Below, in pieces: positions 12,701 through 20,646 of a stretch of DNA of 64,000 nt. Source of the stretch: Diadema setosum (taxonomy: Eukaryota > Echinodermata > Echinoidea > Diadematoida > Diadematidae); contig CM067075.1 in the NCBI GenBank assembly GCA_033980235.1, forward strand, positions 4,000,348-4,064,347. Direction: 5' to 3'. The translations under genes and the position numbers were made by a program. How positions within the stretch are numbered: position 1 is the first letter of the stretch; the number at the start of each line of letters is the position of its first letter. The notes beneath the pieces are model-generated. The model was not told the origin of the DNA. It searched no databases and saw nothing but the letters and a program-made list of their open reading frames with translations.

Positions 12701-15700
12701 ATAAAATTTTGAAATTTCCAGTTTTTCATTCAAATGCAGCTATGCTCGAGGCTCAAATGCAGCTATGCTCGAGGCTCAAATCCTGATATATTTCACTGAT
12801 CACTATTCTGAAGCTATTGAACCAGGAATAATGTCATGTGTCAGACTTCAACAACAGAAACATTAAATTTTTGTCATTTTTTATTCACTATCAATGGAAA
12901 ATTGTGAGGTTATGACGTGGTGAGCTCACTCATTTGCATATTCATATCCATTGTACAAGAACAGTTTTGCAGAAATTAGCAAGACTTCAAAATGGCATAC
13001 ATGTAACTTCATTATTTTTCATCCGATTTCAGTCAGATTTTTACCAGTAAACTCGTAAGATTTCACTATTTTTTTTTATCAGACTGACTTATATTTTGAC
13101 CGAATTTCCCCTTTTTAAGTGTGCCTTACATAGGAGAGTCAAATGTATGAAGTGTCAACTTGACCATTAACCCTTACAGTACAACATTTGACAGCATGTG
13201 TCTCCATTTGATTCATTGATTATTTGATTTTTAGATTCCGAGAATTAGAAATAAAATATGTTAGATTGCAAAGTATGCATCCAATACATTACCCTGTTGA
13301 GGACGGTTTGATTTTGCTACAACACGCACTTCCAATAGACATTTGCCCGAGTATACTCGGACTCATCCTAATATCGTAGATAATTCTAACATAATTGCAC
13401 TATTCAACATGAGTACCAGCAGTGAGTAAATGCAATGTTTAAAGAAAGAAAGTATGGGAAGACCAAAAGCTCAAGTGAGCTTGACAGTGACATTATAATG
13501 AAGAGAAGATAAGCATGAAATTTGTACGGTAAATGACAAGATTTTGCTTGTGTAATAAAGTAATTAAATGACAACATTCGTTTTAAGCAATGCACGCTCA
13601 TATTTGCCTTGCAAAATCATTTTGCTTAGTAATCTTTTCTCTATCCCCTAACTTTTGCACACATTTTTGCCCGATCACTCTAATAGCTAAAAGTACACAA
13701 ATGTACATGTATTTTTCGCCAACAGATCTGAATGCCAACATGCGTCGCATTGATCTCCTGGTAAACATCGTGGCTCCCATTGCTGTCGGTGCAATCATGT
13801 CGGCCTCCATGTTGGTAGGAGGCATCTTCATCGCAGCCTGGAATGCCGGCTCCATGGCCATTGAGTACTGGAACCTCCACAGGGTCTACAGAAATGTCCC
13901 AGAGCTTGCTATGAAAGGTGGCGTGAAATATACAGGTGAGCAAAGTTCTGTTCGAATTCCAGTAAAAGTCTCATCAACCATTCAGAAACATAAGCTGTCA
14001 ACATGGAGATCTGATGCATGCCATGTAAACAATGACTGGTCTTGGACCCCCTGGAAGTAGAACTTGTAGTACAGGCGACTTCTGTTATAATAAAGTCCTC
14101 GGGATCAGCAGTTTCATTTCACTACATCAAAAATTTTGTTATACTCGAAGTAGATAAAGATAAATAGTTAGATAATAATTTTGGGACCTGAATTATTACC
14201 TGATTGCATTTTGAGGATTTCATTATAGCCATGTTCTCTATAGTCAGGGGTTGAGTGTAAAAGTTCATAGAGTACCCACATGGAGTGGAACTCATGACAC
14301 AAATCAACTTGTAATCAGTCATGTTGGAATGTCTGTCTTCACCTAATATTTGGATTCTTGTCATCTTTTTTCTTTGTCCCTCTGTTTTCTCGACAAGATG
14401 AGGAGACTGAGCAGAACCAGTACTCCGAGATGACGGAACCTGTGTCTCCAGAGAGGGATGTTTCCACCGACCAGCCCTCCTCTCCAGCACAGAGCAAGAG
14501 CGAAGAGGACGACATGGAAAAAGAATTCACTGAAATCCCCGTCACTCCCCTGCCGTCTGAAATACCCTCTCAGACAGCAGCATCAAAGAGCAACAAAGTT
14601 GTTGCAAAATTAAAGGTGTGCAACTACACAGTCATTTCATGTGTGTTCAAATCAATAAATTACAGTGTACTCCCATTATAATGAACACGGTTAAAACGAA
14701 ATTCCAGTTAAAACGAAGTAAAATTTCAGGCCGCAACATTATCCACTCTATGTATTTTTATTGTTTATTTGTTCGGTTACAACAGAAAACTGCCGGTCCC
14801 AAGGACTTCGTTATAAAGGGAGTCCACTGTAGAAGATTAGATTCATAAGTCACCACTTCATAATCATTATGTGATTGTTGTGGGCAGGGAAAGTAGAAAT
14901 ATTCATCTGTTATCCAACACAGTTTTATAAATGTAGAAAAATCATCAAAGAAGTGTACTGCCCCCCAAGGAAAAACGCAGTATCTAACATTTTTGGCGAT
15001 TTTCACTTTTTTGCATAAATATAGTCAGTGGGCAATCCTTCTTCGTATGACATATTCAGATTTTTGAAAAAATGTTTAGAAAGCCACTTTTCCGTAACTG
15101 CCAAACGCAGTATCTACACTTAACTTGCACTTTCCCCAAGGAAAAACGCAGTATCTACATGATGAATATTTCCCCAAGGAAAAACGCAGTACTGTAAAAG
15201 TGGATATTTTCGCGCGACTAATTTTTCGCGCTAGGCCGGGTCAGAAGAGTTTCGCGTGTTTTTAATTCCGCGGAATCAAGACATCACGCACAGGAACGTA
15301 TGGCAAGCAAAAATATTCGCGTGTTTTTATTTTCGCGCTAGTTTCTGGTTGCGCGAAAATTTCAACACCGCGAAAATTTCCACTTTTACAGTATCTACAA
15401 AGCTAGTCTTAATATTCAGACACTGTTATTTATATATGTGAATACTTTGCCGGTTGTTCTGTAATTTGAACGTAAATTACTTTCTTTAGATATACTTGCT
15501 CAATAATAAGACATAATGTTCAAAATGTCTAACCGGAACAATACTGATTAGTAAATATTTTGATGAGATCGTGATCCTAATATAAAACACAGTGTGTGAT
15601 TAAGACTAACCGAGTGCACATTAAACAATACAACACAACACTGACAGCTTGCAGCTAGCTGCACTGATGCTGTGCAGCAGTCAGCACACAGGGCCCGGCT

Positions 15701-18700
15701 AGTCAGCATACAGTGGGAGTGTGTACTTGGAATAAAACAAAATGTTGTCGTGGGGAAAATTACTCGTGAGCCTAGCCCTCAAGAAAAATTTATCTGCAGA
15801 TAATGAGTAAGTTATTCAAAACTATTTCAATATTGAAAGAATAAAGCTGATTGTTTGTCACACGAAGCGAAGTAAACACAAATGCATGTTTGTCACACGA
15901 AGCGAGGTAAACACAAATGCATGTACACGTACATTTGTGTTTACTTCGCTTCATGTGATAAACGATCAGCTTTATTCTTTAATATTCTACCTCAATGATG
16001 AACATTATCCGTACTATAACTTGTTGTGAAGTAACTTTGTTAGGCCTAGACCCTTGTCAAAATTCCTCACGCTCCGAATCCGAAAGTTTCTTCGAAAGGC
16101 AATACTAGATCTATTTGTGTTGTATCGGATAAACGTCAGGTTATGTAACATGTTACACCCTCCCTTAGATCTAAGTCTAAGTCTTTTAGACTTGTCTAGA
16201 CAGTAACGTTTGAGTCTTGCGTCTCTTTTCTAATGTTAGACTTAACGTTAATCAGAACTTTCAGGGTCCGTATTCCGAAAGTCTAAAGAAAGATCTAGTG
16301 TAGGACTTGAATAGGCCTACTCTAGGGCAGGCCTGTAGTAAGAAGTCTAAAACTTAACCAATTTTTAGAATCCTAAGTCTTGTGAAGTGTCAATGTTCAA
16401 TATCTACTCCATACCATACTGTCTTAAAATTACAGAGTTGACAATACTATAGATTAGGGTCCATGTGAAAAATAGGTACCCACGGTAAATGGACGAAATA
16501 GAGACAGTTAAGAATAAGTTGTATTTTAATTCTTATCGGATCTGTTAGACAGTGTCTAGACCCTAACCGTTAGTGAGACTGGGTTGCGTAAAATGCATGC
16601 ATGATCCCATGCTGCATGCTACATAACTTACAAGTAAAAAAAAGTTACATTACAAATTTACATGACGTTAAACTTAGGTTCAATCCAGAAGGAATAGGCC
16701 TAGAGAGCGGATGTCACTTCATTCTAGACCGATTCTAGATGTATTTTTTTTCTAATCAAAGAGTCCTGGCTCGTGTAGGGCTTAAACCTTCTGCAGTTCT
16801 AATGTTAGGCTATTTTTTTTTTTTTTTCTGTGAGCATCGTGCATGTATAGCCTGAGGCGCGACGGTAGACTCGTGTAGCCTGCTACGTAGCCAGCCTAGA
16901 ATAAACGATATAAAAACTAGACCTAGTCTAGATCGATCTAGGTCCAGACATCCGATTTAGATTTATTTTGGTCTAGACAGACTGTAACATAGACTGTACA
17001 GATCTAGATAGAATCTAGATGCCAGTTAGCAGCTAGGCCATGTATGATGTAGCATCACATTACAGCCCTGGCAAGCTTCATATTAAACACGTATCGACGT
17101 AACGTTAGGCCTACAGCAAGATCGGTCTGGGATACACTTTTAAGCAAAACGTTCCAGGAACGATCTGTTATTTAATAATCTTATGAAGCCTGCTCTGTAA
17201 TCAGGGCATAAATGGGGGGGGGGGGGGTGGAGGATGCATCCCCCAGGGCCAGAGAATACTTGAACAATGATGTATACATGCATACATAATTATGGCAGAA
17301 GATTAATCCTAGTCATTCCACTGTAGATACTGCGTTTTTCCTTGGGGAAATTCGTTCCATTGTAGATACTGCGTTTTTCCTAGGGGAAATCAGTCAATTG
17401 CATGGGGTTTCCCCAAAGTATCTACATTTTCATCAATAACTGAAAAACAAAACAAAAACACAAAATGATATTTTCCAGGAAAATTGGTAGCTAGATAGAC
17501 TAAAATTCCACAATGAAGGAATTTTTCAAAAGAGTATATTTTCCAGGGGCTTCGGCAAAAAGATAAAATGGTGAATATCTCGGTTGTTTAGAAATGGAGC
17601 TGGATGTAGATACTGCGTTTTTCCTTGGGGGGGGGGGCAGTGTAACAGTGAGCTTCCATGAATATTGGATATTTGATTAACAAGTTTTTAAATTCAAGGT
17701 TTTACGAGTTCTCATAAAACTGATATTGGTTGCAATCATCTATGCAAGTTAGATACAAGATGGTGATGTCTCCTTGAGTTTGCTACTAACCCGCATGAAA
17801 ACACTCTCATTTAAATTTCCGTGTGTGAAGTAAAACCTCAATTAATAGCTTGTATCCTTCACATCAAAGGGCCCCATTGAACATAAAGATGTGTTACTGG
17901 TGCTAGAGGCAATCAAAGAACCTATTGTAAGAACAGAATTAATAAATACATGTTTCTATTGGGAATTTATGAAAAAGTGCAAGCATGACTATTATGTGTA
18001 TTTCACATGTTTGATATTAGTGTGTATTACTCTGTGTCCTCCCATTTGTAGCATTATATTTGATTCAGTGAAAAACAAATCCTCATCTAACATGTGAGTG
18101 AGTGTGTACAATGTAAGTTGACATTGATTTCATGTGTGTGCTGTTTCTTGTACCAAATCTTATTACCCTCTCTTGTGGTCCTGGATCATTTTCCAGGACA
18201 TGTTTGAAGGCTGGAAAGTGTACCACTCCTATGACGAGTTCTGGGCAGGACTGGGCTTGGCCTTCCTCTACATGACAGTGCTGGGCTTCGACTCCATCAC
18301 CAATGGCTATGCCTACTCCCAGGGCGTTCCAGAGTGGGCCATTGGTCTGGTGCAGGCTTTTGGGTCCGTCTCTGGCATTGTGGGCACCCTGCTCTTTCCC
18401 TTCATGAGGAACCGGGTGGGCCTTGAGCGGTCCGGGCTCTACTCCCTCTCTATCCAGATCTCCTTCCTCATGCTGTGCCTGGGGTCCGTCTGGGCCCCAG
18501 GAAGTCCAATGATGTATGACTACAGCCAGGACAGTCCTACACCAGGTAAGTCACTGCATTTGATTTCAGGTATTATTATCATTTATTTATTTATTTTTTT
18601 TTTTTAATTCCCAGTAGCAACATTTATAGAAATGATGGAAAAGTGATCATTGTACATGTTAAAGATTTTGTTGGTGTGATGTCTAAGCAAGGCCTCATGA

Positions 18701-20646
18701 TCAGCAGTGGAGTGGTCACAGGTGTTATTTGTCTGACATACCACTTCTCCTTTATAAAAACATCCTTTCACGCCATTGCAGAATTCTCAGATGATCTTAA
18801 AGAATTTTAGTAGGGGAAATCAGTGATGCATAAATATCATTTCCAGGATGTGATGTATTCACTCCAAATTTCATTGTTACCCAGCTTTTCCAGTAAGGTT
18901 GTTGGTCAAAGTAGACTCTCAAAACGAGTATTTTGTAGACCTCACACTTTTAGGGCCCCATCCACCTGACTGTGACCCCACTTTACCCTTCGTTTAAAAC
19001 CAACCATTCCAACAGATCAAGACCAGAATTTCACCCTAACTACAGCGTCACTGAGTGTGTCTCCAAGGGGGTTTGTCACAAGCAGTGCCCTTCCCACCAC
19101 ACCCTCACCAGACTCGTCCAGGGTTCAGTGCAAGTACAACGGATCGGACGAACAGCAAACATCGTACATCTCCATCTCGTTGTTCTTCTCTGGTCTTGTG
19201 TTCTCCAGAATCGGTCAGTGCCCCTTGCTTTAGGTTAAAGGCATAATTTACCATTTGCAGATGAAACAAAAACCCAGCATTAGTGCTTTAAAATAGTTCT
19301 GAAATATGAGTTAGGGTTAGAAACAACTACTGTAAAATTTGAATCTGTATAATCAATGTTAAGTATTGTTGAATACACAAAATGTGAACAATAGTTATAA
19401 TAAAAATGTTTCCAGACTGAACCGTCTGCAGTTATGGTTTATTGAGAAAAATACTGATATCTCCTTGTATTTTAGGCTTTACTGCAAAAATTGTTCCTGG
19501 TAGGGTGTTTTGTGATACAGCAGACCTACACATATGCATTAATTGTGATGTCTTGAACATTTTTTAAATCGCTGCTTCTAAAGGTAAACAGGGCCTCTAA
19601 TGTGGTTTCATGTCATATCTTCGAGATGAGGGAAAGATATACTTGAGGAAGTTAAAACGAGCAGCCTGCCTTGTTTCTCTCTCTCCATTTTCTTCTTGTT
19701 GACTGAAAATCATCTTTAATGAACTGCAAAATTAGAGCAAAGATTACTCACTCGAAAGTCTGTGCCAATGATATTTTTTGTGCTGTATAAACAAGAATTA
19801 AAGGGCATGTACAGTTCTGGTTGAGGTGAGGATTTATCTTTTAACGTTATGCGAGATATTCAGTAACCACTCTATGAGATGTAAAAGAGCATGCAATTCT
19901 AAGGGGTATCTCAAGTTTATTTGATGAAAATCGGTTTTGAAATGGCTGAGATATCCAAAAACAGGGTGAAAAAAAGAGATCCTAATTAAAGGTGTTTCTT
20001 GTCGCCTTATATTATTATCACTTTTTGGGATATCTCAGCCATTTGAAAACCAATTTTCATCTAAAAAACATTGAATCCTTCTTGAAATTACATGCTCTTT
20101 CATATTTCAGAAGAGGTTTCTCATTATCTCACTTAGGAATGTTCAAAACATGAATCCCCACCTCAACCAGTACTGTACAGTCCCTTTAAGCAACACATTG
20201 AATAATGATAGGATACAGATGTATTCTGGAGCCATTTGGAAAGAGTCCTCTGTGTAGCCAAGCTTGTTCTGGAGAAATGATTTAGGGAGAAATGAGTGGA
20301 GGAATTAACTTGAATGCATGGTGTGTCTTGTGCTCTGTTTGTACGCTATCCAGGTCTGTGGTCTTATGACCTCGTCACCACACAGCTCATCCAGGAACAG
20401 GTGAGGGAGACAGAGAGGGGGGTATTTAATGGCGTCCAGCGCGCCATGGAATGCAGCTTTGACATGCTGCATTTCATCCTGGTCATCGTGCTGCCCTGTC
20501 CCGAGACCTATGGCTACCTCATCATGGTGTCCGTCTGTTTCGTGGCCTGCGGCCTGCTCTGCTTCATGGTCTACTCCCGCATGAAACGCGGCCATCTTCT
20601 CCACCTCGAGAAACTGGCGCCGTGCATGAAAAATGGCCATGCTTGA
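7433..20646 (+). CDS. SLC40A1: Ferroportin-type iron exporter, complete nine-exon coding model
   Basis: Family role: ferroportin is a 12-helix plasma-membrane transporter of the major facilitator type that exports ferrous iron from cells. The join is 7433-7688, 9899-9987, 11006-11165, 12243-12485, 13726-13935, 14398-14615, 18197-18545, 19016-19213, 20354-20646, totalling 2016 bases (671 residues plus TGA). Every intron starts GT and ends AG and all phases agree. Recognisable ferroportin blocks in order are GDRMW, TAVYGL, WVDK, the KDWVVVVAG segment, [30 protein letters not shown] and LHFILVIV. The protein is about 100 residues longer than human ferroportin (571), mainly from an acidic N-terminus of roughly 85 residues and a longer loop before helix 10. 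Odd points: Ser replaces the hepcidin-binding Cys and an iron-site His. I saw no iron-responsive element (CAGTG loop with paired stem) just upstream of the start. The family call is secure; the first exon is the least certain part. Confidence 0.93.
8150..8540. repeat. Fragment of dispersed repeat family K (ferroportin intron 1)
   Basis: The words TTTGTTCGCTCCCTGTG, GAGGAAAATTTGTGTTATTC and TTTGTTATTCTGAAGG resemble 41590-41800 and 42150-42300. The GTTATTCCGAA type of word is common in decayed mariner-like ends. Boundaries are unclear. Confidence 0.4.
8745..9100 (-). repeat. Repeat family J, copy 3 (ferroportin intron 1)
   Basis: Begins TTACCTCATCCAAGGAGGTT, contains TTTGTTTGTCTGTTTGCAAA and GGATGAAACTTACAGGAAA, and ends TTCTATATCATTGGGAAATT. 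It matches the reverse complement of 56965-57425. Confidence 0.7.
9684..9742. repeat. (TG)n microsatellite followed by a G-run
   Basis: About 40 bases of TG repeats and a run of 16 G in ferroportin intron 1. Confidence 0.95.
9899..9987 (+). CDS. SLC40A1: Ferroportin exon 2: first transmembrane helix
   Basis: An 89-base exon encodes [20 protein letters not shown] followed by YTSQALSAW, which matches the start of ferroportin helix 1 just before GDRMW. The acceptor is CCAATAAG and the donor ATGG/GTGAGA. The reading frame has a stop immediately upstream of the acceptor (the TAA inside CCAATAAG), which fixes the exon start. It enters in phase 1 (GCA, Ala, across the junction) and leaves in phase 0. 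Confidence 0.88.
10155..10330. repeat. Diverged copy of repeat family D (ferroportin intron 2)
   Basis: Contains a G-run and CTTTTGAGACCAAATTTGCAA, the complement of a word shared with 26570 and 30110. Fragmentary. Confidence 0.45.
10500..10978. mobile_element. TIR element C with iterated ACCCAAGTCC word (ferroportin intron 2)
   Basis: Perfect 26-base inverted ends (CTGAATATAAGAACGACCCA at 10500 and its complement ending at 10978). The core word recurs at 10756-10772 and in a 27-base-arm palindrome at 10644-10698. It is 479 bases long, non-coding, with no clear target duplication, and lies just before exon 3. Confidence 0.82.
11006..11165 (+). CDS. SLC40A1: Ferroportin exon 3: GDRMW block and helices 1-2
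   Basis: The exon starts [15 protein letters not shown] and continues through TAVYGL and [11 protein letters not shown]. These blocks are diagnostic of ferroportin and hold residues of the N-lobe iron site. The Asp of GDRMW (human Asp39) is kept, but the position of human His43 is Ser (AGC at 11021-11023). The acceptor is TTACTGTTGCCAG and the donor AGGG/GTTGGT, a weak but valid GT. The right end of a TIR element (10500-10978) lies only 27 bases upstream of the exon. Confidence 0.95.
12056..12147. repeat. Tandem repeat of about 36 bases, 3 copies (ferroportin intron 3)
   Basis: Units contain CCAGTGAAGACATAAATTTG followed by AGTGTATATC. The repeated CAGTGAAG is not placed in a stable stem and is not called an iron-responsive element. 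The rest of intron 3 (11166-12055) shows nothing recognisable. Confidence 0.8.
12243..12485 (+). CDS. SLC40A1: Ferroportin exon 4: helices 3-4
   Basis: The exon encodes [20 protein letters not shown], two hydrophobic segments, and the conserved [12 protein letters not shown] loop that in human ferroportin is the Val162-deletion region. The acceptor is AAACTTGCAG and the donor GTCA/GTAAGT. It enters and leaves in phase 1 (GCG across the preceding junction gives Ala). Confidence 0.96.
12496..13116. mobile_element. Foldback repeat family G, copy 2 (ferroportin intron 4)
   Basis: Starts AAAGGAGAAATCCAGTCC ten bases after the exon 4 donor and ends GACCGAATTTCCCCTTTTTA. The arms of about 270 bases are inverted repeats, and a 24-base tandem duplication (AAATGCAGCTATGCTCGAGG) lies near the centre. 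No coding sequence. Confidence 0.75.
13726..13935 (+). CDS. SLC40A1: Ferroportin exon 5: helices 5-6
   Basis: The exon encodes [20 protein letters not shown], then the hydrophobic helix 5-6 segment ([21 protein letters not shown]) shortened here to its key words GAIMSA and IAAWNAG, and [19 protein letters not shown]. It matches the MRRID to inner-loop section of ferroportin. The acceptor is TTTTTCGCCAACAG and the donor ACAG/GTGAGC. The junction codon with exon 4 is AAT (Asn). Confidence 0.96.
14398..14615 (+). CDS. SLC40A1: Ferroportin exon 6: large cytosolic loop
   Basis: The exon encodes the central hydrophilic loop between helices 6 and 7, beginning [20 protein letters not shown]. It is rich in Ser, Pro, Glu and Thr and ends KVVAKLK. 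Human ferroportin has a similar Glu-rich loop start (KEEETE). The acceptor is TTTTCTCGACAAG and the donor AAAG/GTGTGC, leaving phase 0. Sequence conservation of this loop is low in the family, so the assignment rests on phase, position and composition. Confidence 0.9.
14663..14829. mobile_element. Tigger/pogo-like MITE (ferroportin intron 6)
   Basis: Ends CAGTGTACTCCCATTATAAT and TTATAAAGGGAGTCCACTG are flanked by TA on both sides (14661-14662, 14830-14831). CAGTGGACTCCC ends and TA duplication are typical of pogo-type mariner elements. 167 bases, non-coding. Confidence 0.82.
15193..15391. mobile_element. MITE family P, copy 1, nested in element A
   Basis: Ends CTGTAAAAGTGGATATTTTC and GAAAATTTCCACTTTTACAG, flanked by TA (15191-15192, 15392-15393), interrupting GCAGTATCTAC. 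199 bases with CGCGAAA words, mariner-like by its TA duplication. Copy 2 is at 31516-31731. Confidence 0.88.
15829..15986. repeat. Hairpin repeat within element A
   Basis: AATATTGAAAGAATAAAGCT at the left pairs with AGCTTTATTCTTTAATATT at the right; inside, GAAGCGAAGTAAACACAAAT occurs twice and once inverted. Confidence 0.75.
18197..18545 (+). CDS. SLC40A1: Ferroportin exon 7: helices 7-9
   Basis: The exon encodes [20 protein letters not shown] and [20 protein letters not shown], then two more hydrophobic segments ending near the MPGSP-like turn (APGSPM). The acceptor is GGATCATTTTCCAG and the donor CCAG/GTAAGT. Human Cys326, which binds hepcidin, sits in GFDC; here the codon at 18293-18295 is TCC (Ser). 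This is the longest and clearest ferroportin exon in the window. Confidence 0.97.
19016..19213 (+). CDS. SLC40A1: Ferroportin exon 8: extracellular loop and start of helix 10
   Basis: Read in the phase set by exon 7, this exon encodes a Ser/Thr/Pro-rich stretch ([14 protein letters not shown]), a possible N-glycosylation site NGS, and then [18 protein letters not shown], which matches the family's ISVSLLFAG-to-ARIG segment. The longer open frames over the same DNA are out of phase. The acceptor is CATTCCAACAG and the donor ATCG/GTCAGT. Confidence 0.93.
19802..20185. mobile_element. TIR element family H, copy 1 (ferroportin intron 8)
   Basis: Ends AGGGCATGTACAGTTCTGGT and CCAGTACTGTACAGTCCCT are flanked by TTAA (19798-19801, 20186-20189). 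The halves are long inverted repeats (ATGGCTGAGATATCCAAAAA and its partner near 20030). Copy 2 is at 58498-58887. TTAA duplication suggests piggyBac-type transposition. Confidence 0.82.
20354..20646 (+). CDS. SLC40A1: Ferroportin exon 9: helices 10-12 and C-terminus
   Basis: The exon encodes [20 protein letters not shown], the [20 protein letters not shown] segment and two hydrophobic helices, ending MKNGHA and TGA. The C-lobe iron-site histidine (human His507 in LLHF) is kept as the CAT codon at 20470-20472. The acceptor is GTACGCTATCCAG. The C-terminal tail after the last helix is short. Confidence 0.97.

Larger units (their letters stand above)
14958..17640. mobile_element. TIR element A, 2.7 kb, with iterated AACGCAGTATCTAC word (ferroportin intron 6)
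   Basis: Ends CTGCCCCCCAAGGAAAAACG and its complement (CCTTGGGGGGGGGGGCAG) are flanked by TGTA (14954-14957 and 17641-17644). The word CCCCAAGGAAAAACGCAGTA recurs at 14962, 15134 and 15172, with a shorter copy at 15103; inverted copies are at 17323, 17362 and 17606. The interior has almost no open frames. A MITE sits inside one left copy of the word. A small ATG exon candidate with a GTAAGT donor lies at 15742-15806 ([20 protein letters not shown]). The family is not recognised. Confidence 0.8.

Noticed and set aside
18972..19246. Two open frames over ferroportin exon 8
   Set aside because: Out of phase with the joined gene; the third frame continues the ferroportin protein without stops.
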